Of a DNA stretch of 64,000 bases, positions 17,662 to 26,655 are shown in pieces. The notes beneath the pieces are model-generated. The model did not search any database and was not told where the DNA came from. It was given only the letters and a program-made list of their open reading frames with translations. Every line of letters starts with the position of its first letter. The stretch's first letter is position 1. Origin of the DNA: JAUXJB01 sp965226855 (GTDB taxonomy: Bacteria > Myxococcota_A > UBA9160 > SZUA-336); NCBI GenBank assembly GCA_965226855.1, contig CBDDEE010000032.1, positions 744,001 to 808,000 of the forward strand. Reading direction: 5' to 3'. The position numbers were made by a program, and so were the translations under genes.

Positions 17662-17847
17662 TCACAGGTGGAAGTGGAGGAACGGGGTCAATACATCCCT
17701 CCACGACGCCGCCGTGAGCGCTTCGTCACGGGTTGCGGTGACCATACGATCGAGCTCCACATACTGCACGCAGCGCTTACAGGTCACGGCGCCGAGGGAC
17801 GTGGTGGTGTTCCCTCGCCCGGCGACCTGTAGGCCGCAGCGCGTCAC
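17662..17847 (-). CDS. small zinc-ribbon-like protein
   Basis: This 61-residue frame begins at GTG and reads MTRCGLQVAGRGNTTTSLG then AVTCKRCVQY, a metal-binding pattern with one Cys early and CxxC later. The coding pattern continues upstream of this GTG: 17875-17907 reads STKPCKTHF, an in-frame TGA at 17875-17877, then TGVVQDEGR. The longer version would start at GTG 17907. The TGA may replace a TGG codon. Confidence 0.5.
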   Translation of the reverse strand: MTRCGLQVAGRGNTTTSLGAVTCKRCVQYVELDRMVTATRDEALTAASWRDVLTPFLHFHL

Positions 17848-17909
17848 GCGTCCCTCGTCTTGGACGACGCCCGTTCAGAAGTGGGTTTTGCACGGTTTCG
17901 TGCTCACGC

Positions 17910-18010
17910 GCGCTTCGTGCTGGGGTCCCAGGGCACGACGATGCGGCCAGGGACCAACATGCAACTGAGTCTACCCGGGGACTGCACCGCGGGTGTCGCG
18001 TGTCCACCTG
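17910..18010 (+). repeat. dispersed repeat family R, copy 3
   Basis: It shares GGGGTCCCAGGGCACGACG and ATGCGGCCAGGG with copies 2 and 4. It shares GACTGCACCGCGGG-TGTCGCGTGTCC with copies 4 and 5, and CGCGCTTCGTGCTGGGG with copy 1. The interior differs from all of them. Confidence 0.65.
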
Positions 18011-18204
18011 GGCTTGGCGAGCGCGAGAAGGCGCTCTCCCTGCTCCAAGCCTACTCGCGAAGCGTCTGCAGCCTCGGCGAGCTCGCGCGCTCGAGCTCGC
18101 GGACGAGTACCTGGAGCAGTTCGGGGACGACGCCGCGCTCGGCAGAGACATCTTGGGGTCCGGGGCGCTCGCACGCGCTGCTCAGCGCGGCTGCAGCCGC
18201 GACT

Positions 18205-18889
18205 CTACCGATACGCGAGGATCCGCTCCAGGTTCGCCCGCTCGAAGGCCTCGGCCGGGGCGCGGTCGGGACCCGCGATCGCGCAGAAGAGAACGCCGGC
18301 GATCAAGGGGTCGCTGATTCCACGGGTGAAGATCGCTTTGCGCCGTTCGGGGGCTTCCGGCTCCAGTCTGAGGCGGAGGTCCGTCGTGATGGCCGCGCAG
18401 GTCCGCAGGCGGCGCATGCGTTCCCTTCTCTCGGCGGCGTAATCCGCAAAGATTCCCACCGACCAGTCGGGACTCCCCAGCAGGGCCTCGGCGACGAGAC
18501 GCGCGTCGCGGATAGCGATCGAGAGACCCTGACCGATGATGGGGTCGTTCCAGCCCGCTGCGTCGCCGATGAGCACCACGCGCTCAGCAAAGGGCTCATC
18601 GATCCAGGTGTCGTTCATAGGATAGGTGGCACACGGCCCAGCGGGTCGTGCCGCCGCGACGGCTTCGCCGAGAGGCAGGCAGCCGACGCGGTACGCGTCG
18701 AGGAAGTGCCGGCTTCTCTCTTCCCCGCTGAACCGGTTGCCCAGCCGAGCGTCCCAGAATAGGTACAGTCGCACGACGCCTTTGGGGCGCGGGAACACGA
18801 GGAAGGAGGAGTCCCCCTCGCTGCCCAGCACCTGGAGGTCCTCGGGCCACTCATGGAGCTCCTCGACGAGGAGGCCTGCGGCCAGAGAA
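18205..18889 (-). pseudogene. FAD-dependent monooxygenase, 5'-truncated
   Basis: The frame gives a C-terminal half of a PHBH-fold flavoprotein monooxygenase. GDAAGWNDPIIGQGLSIAIR is the conserved FAD-ribityl GD motif, and the protein ends ANLERILAYR. Coding character continues upstream to EELHEWPEDLQV near 18885. It then breaks at 18909-18928, a 20-base stretch matching 19 of 20 bases of the IS left end at 42199. The N-terminal GxGxxG FAD site is absent, so the gene is not expected to work. Confidence 0.7.
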
Positions 18890-19237
18890 CTACTCCTGCA
18901 ACGCTACCTTGAGGGAAGCCGCAAGGGGAGCGAGGTGACTCTTGCCGCTGCCGGGAGGGCCGAGAGAGGTCCCGGTCTGGCGTCCTCGGCTTACCCCGCC
19001 CCGGCTGCCCGATCGCTGGCGCCGAGTTCGCCGTCGAGCCCGCCGGCCCGCCGCTCTCGATCACCACGCACTGAGCAGTGTGGCCCGAGAGCGCTCCCTT
19101 CAGAGCGACTTTTGGAAGGCCGGCCGATCGGCCGACCGCCCCAACCGATGCTCATCCATTTTCAGGCTCGTCCGCGTCCGCTGGCTAGATAATCGTCGTA
19201 TCATCGCAAGCACGCCGCAGCCCGGAAGGACCCCGCC
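18890..19237. other. stretch with IS-end remnant, otherwise empty
   Basis: Apart from the IS-like 20-mer at 18909-18928 there is no supported gene. The last 100 bases presumably hold the promoter of the alcohol dehydrogenase gene, but I cannot assign -35 and -10 boxes. Confidence 0.45.
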
Positions 19238-20329
19238 ATGAAGGTCAAAGCCGCCGTGTTTCGAGAAGTCGGAGCGCCCCTTGCCATCGAGTCGGTCGAG
19301 GTCGCCGATCCGGGGCCAGAGGAGGTGCTGGTCCGGACCGCGGCCTGCGGGGTGTGTCACAGCGACCTGCACTTCGTGCAGGGTTCGATCGCGGGGCCGA
19401 GCCCCTGCGTCCCGGGCCACGAGCCCGCCGGCGTTGTCGAGGCGGTCGGTGAGAGCGTTACGATCGTGGCGCCCGGCGACCACGTCATCGCGTGCACGTC
19501 GATGTATTGCGGCAACTGCCTCCAGTGCCTACGGGGCCACAGGCACTTGTGCGTGAACCGCGGCGCGTGTCGACGGGGCGCAGACGAGCCACCGCGCCTG
19601 TCGCAAGCCGGCTCCGAGATCTACCAGTTCGCCGACCTCGCCGGCTTCGCGGAGCGAATGCTCCTCCACGAGCGGGCGGTGGTGAAGATCGACGACGACC
19701 TCCCGCTCGATAAGGCCGCAATCGTCGGCTGTGCCGTCACGACCGGTGTGGGTGCCGCGTTGAACACCGCGCGCGTGGAGCCCGGTTCGTCGGTCGCGGT
19801 ATTCGGCGCCGGCGGCGTCGGCATCTCGATCATCCAGGGGGCGCGCATCGCCGGAGCGCTCCAGATCATCGCCGTAGACCTGCTGGATCAAAAACTCGAG
19901 ACGGCGCGCCACTTCGGCGCGACCCATACTCTCAACGCATCGGACGGCGAGGTCGTACGGGCGATCAAGAGGCTGAGCGACGGCGGCGTCGACTACTCGT
20001 TCGACGCGGTGGGCAACGCCGGCCTGGTCGAGCAGTGCTTCTACTGCCTGGCGCCGCGCGGCACGGCGACGGTCGTGGGCGTGATCCCACCGGACCAGAA
20101 GATCCAGCTCACGCCGGGTCACTTCTTCGTTGAAAAGCGGCTCATCGGCTGCATGATGGGCTCGAACCGGTTCCACCTCGACGCGCCGCGTTACCTTGAG
20201 CTCTATCGGCAGAAGCGGCTCGACTTGGACTCCATGGTCAGCCGCCACGTCCGCCTTGACGACGTCGAGGACGCGTTCCGCGCGATGGAGGCTGGCGAGG
20301 TCACGCGGACGGTCATCACGTTCGACTGA
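19238..20329 (+). CDS. zinc-dependent alcohol dehydrogenase (MDR family)
   Basis: This 363-residue medium-chain dehydrogenase has catalytic zinc ligands in CGVCHSDLH and GHEPAG, a structural zinc site CGNCLQCLRGHRHLC, and the NAD(P)-binding VAVFGAGGVG. Length and motif order match the class III-like branch used for alcohols or thiol adducts. The gene is 25 bases upstream of an amidohydrolase gene on the same strand, so both probably form an operon for degradation of an organic compound. The ATG follows AAGGACC, a modest ribosome binding site. Confidence 0.92.
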   Translation: MKVKAAVFREVGAPLAIESVEVADPGPEEVLVRTAACGVCHSDLHFVQGSIAGPSPCVPGHEPAGVVEAVGESVTIVAPGDHVIACTSMYCGNCLQCLRGHRHLCVNRGACRRGADEPPRLSQAGSEIYQFADLAGFAERMLLHERAVVKIDDDLPLDKAAIVGCAVTTGVGAALNTARVEPGSSVAVFGAGGVGISIIQGARIAGALQIIAVDLLDQKLETARHFGATHTLNASDGEVVRAIKRLSDGGVDYSFDAVGNAGLVEQCFYCLAPRGTATVVGVIPPDQKIQLTPGHFFVEKRLIGCMMGSNRFHLDAPRYLELYRQKRLDLDSMVSRHVRLDDVEDAFRAMEAGEVTRTVITFD

Positions 20330-20354
20330 GCGGGCACGCATAGGGGGAGATCAC

Positions 20355-21473
20355 ATGCGCAACGGCTTCAAGATCGTCGACACCGATACCCACATGATGG
20401 AGCCAGCCTGGCTGTGGGAGCGCCACATCGAGGACGAGTTCAAGGGTCGGGAGCCCCGAATGGGAATCGCCCCCGACTCGGGCCGCAAGACCTTCTTGGT
20501 CGAGGGCGAGTCGTTCACGCGCGAAAAGGGCAAGTACCCGATGGCCGCACCCGCGTTCCTGAAGGCGGCGGCCAAGGCGATGGAGCGCTTCGCGCGCGCC
20601 ACCGCCGACCACTACAGCCCCAAGAGCCGGCTTCAGGATATGGATGACGAGGGGGTCGACGTCCAGATCCTCTACCCGACGTATGCGGGTCAGATGCTCG
20701 GGCGGGAGTTTGGCGACGTCAGACTCCTCGCCGCCTGCGTGCGCGCGTACAACAACTGGGCGGTCGAATACGCGTCCGAGGCTCCGGATCGGCTCCGCTG
20801 GGCTGCCGCGCTCCCAGTCCAGAACGTCGAGGAAGCCATCGCCGAGGCCGAGCGCACCGCGGCGATGGGCTGCGTCAGCTACTACATGCGGCCGAACCCA
20901 GTTGGGGGTCGGAGTCTCTGGCACGACGATTACCTGCCGCTCTGGCAGACGGTGCAACGTCTCGGGAAGGCCATCTCCACCCACGATTCCGCCTCCGCTT
21001 CGGTCCCGTCGTTCGGCGATCGGATGGAGACGCACACGGCGGGTCACATCCTGTCCCACCCGTTCGAGGCGATGGCCGCCATGGCCGGTCTGATCTGGTT
21101 CGGCGTGTTCGAGAAGTGCCCCAACCTGAAGGTCATCCACGTCGAGGGGGATGGCGGTTGGACGCCTTACTGGCTCCAGCGCATGGAGCAGCACTGGGAG
21201 TTCAGCGGCCGCGCGGAGCACGAGTACCTGACCAGGTCGCCCACCGAGTACTTCAAGAGCAACGTCACCGTGGCGTTCCGCGGCGACGAGCCCACGATGA
21301 AGGCCGCGGTCGACCTAGTCGGCGACGACAACTTCACCTGGGACACGGACTACCCCCATCCGGACGGCACGTTCCCCTGGGGGATCCAGGCGATGCTCGA
21401 TCAGCCGCTCTCGGACGAGTCCAAGCGCAAGCTCCTCTGGGACAACGCCGCGAGGGTGTTCAACTTGGCCTGA
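20355..21473 (+). CDS. amidohydrolase family (ACMSD-like) protein
   Basis: This 372-residue TIM-barrel metalloenzyme of the amidohydrolase-2 group shows VDTDTHMMEP at the N-terminus, a metal-binding stretch, and the catalytic Asp in WDTDYPHPDGTFPW. Family members hydrolyse or decarboxylate aromatic and other acids. Start is the ATG preceded by TAGGGGGAGA. It follows the alcohol dehydrogenase gene by 25 bases. A paralogue with the same DTDxHxxEP and ETDFPHP motifs lies at 55245-56441. Confidence 0.9.
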   Translation: MRNGFKIVDTDTHMMEPAWLWERHIEDEFKGREPRMGIAPDSGRKTFLVEGESFTREKGKYPMAAPAFLKAAAKAMERFARATADHYSPKSRLQDMDDEGVDVQILYPTYAGQMLGREFGDVRLLAACVRAYNNWAVEYASEAPDRLRWAAALPVQNVEEAIAEAERTAAMGCVSYYMRPNPVGGRSLWHDDYLPLWQTVQRLGKAISTHDSASASVPSFGDRMETHTAGHILSHPFEAMAAMAGLIWFGVFEKCPNLKVIHVEGDGGWTPYWLQRMEQHWEFSGRAEHEYLTRSPTEYFKSNVTVAFRGDEPTMKAAVDLVGDDNFTWDTDYPHPDGTFPWGIQAMLDQPLSDESKRKLLWDNAARVFNLA

Positions 21474-21893
21474 ACGAGACCTACGCCCGGCCGCAGTCGG
21501 TCCTGCGATCGAGAAGTGCGAGAGCGAGCGCTGCGTCTGGGCGCCCCAGTAGCGGTCGGCAGGCACTTCGATCTGGCCCCCGAGCGCGACCAGGTGCTTG
21601 TGCCTGCTCGCGTGGGCGCTGGCAGCCGAGCTCGAGCGCAACCCCGGCGCCTACACCCCGAAGCACATGCTGTCAGGAGCCCGGAATTGACCGGTTACGT
21701 TCCTTCAAGCCCGTCAACTTCTCCTCCACCCAATCCAAAGGCGAAAGCACGATGCACACAAGATGCGTCCGTTTACCCAGGATCATCCCCGGTAAGGTCA
21801 TCACTTCGCACCCGCCTTCGCCGCGGATACCAGTGAACAAAAGGGAAACTCCAAGGAAGAAAACCCACCCCGTGTCGCACGCATTGATGGGGC
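21474..21893. other. junction region with fumC and proteasome fragments at its edges
   Basis: The first 100 bases contain the fumC fragment on the minus strand. The remainder shows no defensible gene and ends where the prcA fragment begins. Confidence 0.45.
21485..21578 (-). pseudogene. fumC: fumarate hydratase class II N-terminal fragment
   Basis: On the minus strand the frame reads GQIEVPADRYWGAQTQRSLS, the near-invariant N-terminus of class II fumarases. Homology covers only about 30 codons and there is no start or downstream continuation. Confidence 0.65.
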
Positions 21894-22100
21894 GTGCTCA
21901 AGGGGGATTGGAAGCCTAACCTCTCTCTCCACGAGGCCGTGGTGCTGGGGTGCAAGGCCCTGGTGGGTGCGGGCGACGGAACCGAGATCGGAGATCTGGA
22001 CGAAGCCGCGCTCGAAATCCCGATTCTGGATCGCTCCCGCGAAGGCCGCAAGTTCAAGCGCCTCGGAAAGCCGGAGATCAAGGAGCTCCTCGGCAGGTAA
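21894..22100 (+). pseudogene. prcA: proteasome alpha subunit, C-terminal fragment
   Basis: The frame ends LEIPILDRSREGRKFKRLG then KPEIKELLGR, and contains LHEAVVLGCKALVGAGDG. This fits the last helix and C-terminal tail of bacterial 20S proteasome alpha subunits. It lies six bases before pafA, the usual prcB-prcA-pafA order. About 170 N-terminal residues are missing, and no prcB, pup, dop or arc gene is present upstream. Confidence 0.6.
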
Positions 22101-22106
22101 GTCACC

Positions 22107-23513
22107 GTGCAGAAGCGGATCTACGGACTGGAGACCGAATACGGGATCATCTTCACGCCGGAAGGGCGCAAGACCCTCCCGGTGGAGAAGGCGATCCGCT
22201 TTCTGTTCGAGAAGCTCATCACCACCAAGCACTTCCTGAATGTGTTCCTGGAGAACGGAGCGCGCTTCTACCAGGACACGGGCTGCCACCCGGAGTACGC
22301 CACGCCCGAGTGCGCGAGTCCCCGGGATCTGGTCGTGTTCGACCGCGCCGGTGAGCGCATCCTCGAGGACCTGCAGCTCTACGCAGAAGAGAAGATCCGC
22401 GAAGAGCGCGTTCCCGGGAAGCTCTCGATCTTCAAGAACAACACCGACTTCGTGGGCAATAGCTACGGCTGCCACGAGAACTATCTGGTCGATCGGGACG
22501 TCGATTTCTACTACTTGGTCGAGCAGCTGATCCCGTTCCTCGTGACACGTCAGATCTTCGCGGGAGCGGGGAAGGTGCTCCAGACGCAGGACGGCGTTCA
22601 CTATTGCGTCAGCCAACGCGCTCAGCACATCTATCAGAAGATCTCCGGGTCGGCGACCAACGACCGCCCGATCATCAACACACGCGACGAGCCGCACGCG
22701 GACCCCGAGCAGTACCGTCGACTCCACCTGATCGTGGGCGACTCGAACATGTCCGAGTACACGAACTTCCTGAAGCTCGCGACGTGCGCGGTCGTTCTCC
22801 AGATGATCGAAGACGGCTTCATCAACATGGATTTCACGCTCCGCCACCCGGTGAAGGCGATCAAGGACATCTCGTTCGACGCGACATGCCGCAAGAAGGT
22901 CCGTCTGGAGGACGGCCGGGAGTACTCCCCGATCGAGATCCAGCGGGAGTACTGCGAGCTGGCCAAGCGACACATCGAGCGGTACGCGGTCAGCGACCAG
23001 CTCCGCGAGGGCGTGCGCGAGTGGGACTACGTGCTCGACTGCCTGCAAGACGACCCCGACAAGCTCGACAGGCAGCTTGACTGGGTGATCAAGCGCAAGC
23101 TGCTGCGGCAGTACGTCGATCGCCATCAGCTCTCGTGGCACGATCCACGCGTCTTCATGCTGGACCTGCAGTACCACGACATCCGGCGGGATCGCGGCTT
23201 CTTCTACCTGCTGGAGCGAAAGGGATTCGTCGAACGGCTGTTCTCTGACGCGGAGATCGAGAAGGCCAAGACCGAGCCGCCGCAGGACACGCGAGCGCGA
23301 ATGCGCGGTGCCTTCATCAAGCTCGCCCGCCAGAACAATATCGAGTACGAGCTCGACTGGTGCAACATTCGGCTGGGCAACCTGTTGAACGTGCGAGTCA
23401 TCTGCAACGACCCGTTCGAGACCGATACCGAGAAGGTGACGGAGCTGGTTCGCACGATTCAGAAGACGAACCTGCGCCGCACGTCGCTGTCGAAGCTGGT
23501 CATCCAAAGCTGA
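22107..23513 (+). CDS. pafA: Pup-protein ligase PafA
   Basis: This 468-residue cytosolic enzyme of the glutamine synthetase-like PafA/Dop family attaches Pup to substrate lysines using ATP. Conserved elements are GLETEYGIIF (ATP/Mg site), QDTGCHPEYATPEC (catalytic Asp loop), FKNNTDFVGNSYGCHENYL, PIINTRDEPHAD and LIVGDSNMSEYTNFLK. Length matches PafA rather than longer Dop variants. The ATG overlaps a good context six bases after the prcA remnant. The gene is intact while its proteasome partners are missing here. Confidence 0.93.
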   Translation: MQKRIYGLETEYGIIFTPEGRKTLPVEKAIRFLFEKLITTKHFLNVFLENGARFYQDTGCHPEYATPECASPRDLVVFDRAGERILEDLQLYAEEKIREERVPGKLSIFKNNTDFVGNSYGCHENYLVDRDVDFYYLVEQLIPFLVTRQIFAGAGKVLQTQDGVHYCVSQRAQHIYQKISGSATNDRPIINTRDEPHADPEQYRRLHLIVGDSNMSEYTNFLKLATCAVVLQMIEDGFINMDFTLRHPVKAIKDISFDATCRKKVRLEDGREYSPIEIQREYCELAKRHIERYAVSDQLREGVREWDYVLDCLQDDPDKLDRQLDWVIKRKLLRQYVDRHQLSWHDPRVFMLDLQYHDIRRDRGFFYLLERKGFVERLFSDAEIEKAKTEPPQDTRARMRGAFIKLARQNNIEYELDWCNIRLGNLLNVRVICNDPFETDTEKVTELVRTIQKTNLRRTSLSKLVIQS

Positions 23514-23555
23514 TCCGTACGTGGGCAAAGTTCACACCCACGCGCGCGCACACAC

Positions 23556-23595
23556 AGTGGGCAGATCGGCGTAAGGCCGCTACGACCTGCCCACT
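23556..23595. terminator. hairpin between convergent pafA and mltF-like gene
   Basis: AGTGGGCAG and CTGCCCACT are exact reverse complements with a 22-base loop. It lies 43 bases after pafA and 133 bases beyond the end of the converging gene. There is no T-tract, so intrinsic termination is only a suggestion. Confidence 0.4.
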
Positions 23596-23727
23596 ACGCG
23601 CCCGCGGGATCGGTCGCGCGACCCGCAGGGTGCTCGGGAAGCGTCGATTGGCGAGCCATTCTAACGCAGGCGAGCCGAGAGCGCGGGCACGCGGCCGGTT
23701 TGCTAGAGCTGAACCGCCCCCCGGGAC

Positions 23728-25233
23728 TCAGCCCCCACCGCGGCGCGCCGCTTCGCGGGCCGCGCGCCTCTCTTCGAGCTGCTTGTAGGCGATGTAGTAC
23801 TTGTAGATGTTCCGCACGTAGACGACGGGCTCGCGGCTGATCGTGCGAGCCGCGGCCACCTCGACGTTGCCGAACCAGCGGTTCGGATCGAAGCCCATCT
23901 CGCCCGCCCGTCTGCGGGCCCTCCTTACGTTCCCGGGCCCGGCGTTGTACGCGGCGAACGAGAACAGCACGCGGTCCAGCGGCTCGATCTCGCGGGAGCT
24001 GAAGTAGCGGCTCCGGAGAAAGCGCAGGTACTTCACGCCCGCGTGCACGTTCTGCTCGGGGTCCTCGATGTCGGGGATGCCGACGTTCGGATCCGCCGCA
24101 GTGGTCCGCAGCACCTGCATGATCCCGACGGCCCCCGCGCGGCTGCGCTTGCTCTGGTCGAGCTTCGACTCCTGATAGGCCTGCGCGGTGATCAGCAGCC
24201 AGTCGAAGTCGTACATCTCCGCGTAGCGCTTGATGAGGTCGATGGTCTCCGCGTACCTCTCCTGCCCCTCCCCGGCGAGGACGTTGTCGATCCACTTCCG
24301 GCTCCCGTAGTACCGCTTGATCAGCACGTTGCCGAGCAGCGTGCCCTTGCGCGCCTCCTCGACGTAGGCGTTCACTTGTTTCAGGAGCTCGGGGGAGTCC
24401 TTGCGCACCGCCCAGGCCAGCGAGCCTCCCGAGTGCACCGCCAGGTGCTCGTGCACCCGGATGTTCTCCAGCACCTGGGCCCAGAGCTCCGCCTTGTAGC
24501 TGTCCACGATGACGGCCGGGATGATCCCGGCGTTCACCATCTCGAGCAGGTCGTAGTCCTCGAGCCGCTCGTCGGCCCTGCGCACCGGGATCTGTGGCTT
24601 CCCTTCCTGCTTGCGCGCCTCGTTGAGCGCCGAGAGGTGCTCGTAGTAGCTGCTGGACTCGCGCACGTGCAGTGTCTTCGAAGCGAGATCGTCGAACGAC
24701 CTGATCTCGCCCGCGGCTGGCCCGGTCACGACGAGCTCGCGGATGCCGGGATACGTGGGATCCGAGAAGGCGACGCGCTCCTGCCGGGCGGGCGTGATGG
24801 TGAGGCTCGCGGCGGCGATGTCTCCTCGGCCCTCCAGCAAGCCCGGCAGAAGCTCGTCCCGCCCGATCGGGATCAGGATCACGTTGAGCGAGCGCCCCTT
24901 CATGCCGACGGCCTCGTTCAGACGCTCCTCGAAGATCCGGCCCGCCTCGACGGCGATGCCCCGCTGCTCGACCCCGTCGTACATGAAGTTCACCGGGTTG
25001 TAGGCCGTCAGCAGGCGGACGAAGCCCCGCTCGACCATGCCGTCGAGATCGCCGGTCCAGGGCGCGTTCACGAAGTCCCGCAGGGCCCTCTCGTCATCGC
25101 TGACCACACGCGGGACCGCCTCTTCCTGGACTGGCTGCGGCGCCGTCTCCTTGTCGACATCCGTCTCACCCCCGCACGCGGGCGCGAGCGTGACGAAAAG
25201 ACACGCCGCGGCTGCCAGCGCTGTCGTCCGCAT
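23728..25233 (-). CDS. MltF-like lytic transglycosylase lipoprotein
   Basis: This 501-residue protein has a signal peptide with a lipobox near LAPAC (residues 15-19). A periplasmic solute-binding-like domain (about 60-300, with LEGRGDIAAASLTITPAR) follows, and then a C-terminal SLT domain. The catalytic Glu is in AQAYQESKLDQ, followed by AVGIMQV and FAAYNAGPGNVRRA. The domain order equals E. coli MltF, a membrane-bound enzyme that cleaves peptidoglycan glycan strands. It converges with pafA. Confidence 0.88.
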   Translation of the reverse strand: MRTTALAAAACLFVTLAPACGGETDVDKETAPQPVQEEAVPRVVSDDERALRDFVNAPWTGDLDGMVERGFVRLLTAYNPVNFMYDGVEQRGIAVEAGRIFEERLNEAVGMKGRSLNVILIPIGRDELLPGLLEGRGDIAAASLTITPARQERVAFSDPTYPGIRELVVTGPAAGEIRSFDDLASKTLHVRESSSYYEHLSALNEARKQEGKPQIPVRRADERLEDYDLLEMVNAGIIPAVIVDSYKAELWAQVLENIRVHEHLAVHSGGSLAWAVRKDSPELLKQVNAYVEEARKGTLLGNVLIKRYYGSRKWIDNVLAGEGQERYAETIDLIKRYAEMYDFDWLLITAQAYQESKLDQSKRSRAGAVGIMQVLRTTAADPNVGIPDIEDPEQNVHAGVKYLRFLRSRYFSSREIEPLDRVLFSFAAYNAGPGNVRRARRRAGEMGFDPNRWFGNVEVAAARTISREPVVYVRNIYKYYIAYKQLEERRAAREAARRGGG

Positions 25234-25431
25234 CGTCGGCTCCCGGACTCGACCTCGTCAGACAAAGTATCATGGCCCGAAGCAGCCGAGTCGGGGGACC
25301 GCATGGGCGGGTGCGCGCGACCGGGGACTGCCTCCCGCTCGCCCCCGGCCGAAGTACATATCATGCCGACCTCAACCCGGAGGATCCCCCAGCACCGCAA
25401 AGCCTTCGACCTGCCTCACGAGACCTGACGG
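25234..25431. other. promoter region of the transglycosylase gene
   Basis: No gene is supported. The region should hold the minus-strand promoter of the MltF-like gene, but I cannot assign boxes with confidence. Confidence 0.35.
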
Positions 25432-25548
25432 ATGCGGCTCGCCACCTTCGCTTACAAGAACTTGCTCCACCGCAAGATCCGCTCTTGCATGACGATAGCT
25501 GACCACGGCGAGCCAGAGGCTGGGGTAGAGCGAAGTACAGAGTGAGGT
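25432..25548 (+). pseudogene. ABC transporter permease N-terminal fragment
   Basis: The frame begins MRLATFAYKNLLHRKIRSCM TIA, the typical N-terminal cytoplasmic stretch and start of helix 1 of FtsX/MacB-type permeases. After about 24 codons homology stops and a TGA follows at 25546. Confidence 0.45.
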
Positions 25549-25666
25549 ACAGAATGATGTACCGGCGTGTAGCCAGCTACATCGCTAGCCCCTGGCCGAC
25601 GGCGAGCCGAAGCTCGACCCGCCGCCGATCGTGTCCGTTCGCTGTCGGCGTTCCGTTCCCGTTGGA

Positions 25667-26386
25667 TCAATGGAGGGGGGGCTGATCGTCGTCGTCGCTT
25701 CGAGTGCGTTTGCGCTCGAACTCCTCGCGGCGAACCGCTCGAAGCCGACCGCGCGTTCGCCACCGGTGCCAGCGATAACGCAAGCTGCTGAACCCGACGA
25801 CGCGGCGCAGCTCGTCCCGCAGGATGAACGCGGCCACGAGCACGCCGCCCAGGTGACCGATGTGACTGATATTCTCCCCTGACGTCATGAGCTGCATCAC
25901 GAACAGGATCGGGATGAACCAGATCGCCTTGAAGGAGACGGGTGGGAAGATCAGCGTGATGGTCTTGTCGGGCGTTATCAAACTGACCGCGGTCAGCAGT
26001 CCGTACACCGCTCCCGAGGCTCCGAGCGTGACGGACAGTCCACCTCCTAGCAGCGTGTGCCAGCCGAGAATGATGAGTCCGGCACCCACGCCACACACGA
26101 GATAGAAGCGCAGGAAGCGTCTGGAGCCCCACGTCAGCTCCAGGTCTCGCCCGAATATCCACAGGGCGTACATGTTGAAGAAGATGTGGAGGAAGCTCCA
26201 ATGGGCCCACATGTACGTGAACGGCTGCCAGATCTGCCCGGCCTGGAACACGCCGTAGACGCTCACACCGAGCGTGTTGGCCAGCTTCGTGGTTGGGTCC
26301 ATGAAGATCTGAACCAGGAAGACCACACCGTTCGCGATCAGCAAGCGCTGGACCATCGGAGTGAGGTGTCGGTGGCGGTCCTGCAT
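25667..26386 (-). CDS. rhomboid family intramembrane serine protease
   Basis: This 239-residue protein has six predicted membrane helices between residues 12 and 190. The catalytic serine is in TLGASGAVYGL and the catalytic histidine in HIGHLGGVLVAAF. WQPFTYMWAHWSFLHIFFN is the conserved loop-1 region. Rhomboids cleave membrane proteins within the bilayer. The C-terminal tail is basic and then acidic (SDDDDQPPLH). The gene is isolated on its strand. Confidence 0.88.
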   Translation of the reverse strand: MQDRHRHLTPMVQRLLIANGVVFLVQIFMDPTTKLANTLGVSVYGVFQAGQIWQPFTYMWAHWSFLHIFFNMYALWIFGRDLELTWGSRRFLRFYLVCGVGAGLIILGWHTLLGGGLSVTLGASGAVYGLLTAVSLITPDKTITLIFPPVSFKAIWFIPILFVMQLMTSGENISHIGHLGGVLVAAFILRDELRRVVGFSSLRYRWHRWRTRGRLRAVRREEFERKRTRSDDDDQPPLH

Positions 26387-26433
26387 GGTCCGCTACAGCC
26401 TAGGGAATCTGCTCGGCCTCTGCTGGCCTTACG

Positions 26434-26553
26434 CTAGTTGCACTTGCGCTTGAGAGGCTTCGGGGTCGAACGAACGTGCCGTTTGACGGGCACTTTCTTC
26501 GGCCCCGGCTTCGGTATCGTCCTAGTTGGACGGCATTTTGTCTTCGCCATCAT
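26434..26553 (-). CDS. 39-residue highly basic protein
   Basis: The minus-strand ATG is preceded by GAAAGGAGCC, a near-perfect ribosome binding site. The product reads MMAKTKCRPTRTIPKPGPKK then VPVKRHVRSTPKPLKRKCN, very rich in Lys, Arg and Pro, with Cys near both ends. A nucleic-acid-binding role is a guess. The strong start signal is the main support. Confidence 0.5.
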   Translation of the reverse strand: MMAKTKCRPTRTIPKPGPKKVPVKRHVRSTPKPLKRKCN

Positions 26554-26655
26554 GGCTCCTTTCTCGGCCGGTTTGCCCGCGCCTTATCGGGGCCGGCCGA
26601 GGTAGGGATGGTGACGAAGTGGCGACGGGCGCCACGGATCCGATTGCTTTCCTCG

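Noticed and set aside
17875..17877. selenocysteine codon
   Set aside because: No conserved Sec context and no selenocysteine machinery visible; a Trp-to-stop change is simpler.
21801..23528. 575-codon minus-strand open frame
   Set aside because: Fully antisense to pafA; low-complexity translation with no domain.
24043..25428. 461-codon plus-strand open frame
   Set aside because: Antisense to the MltF-like gene.
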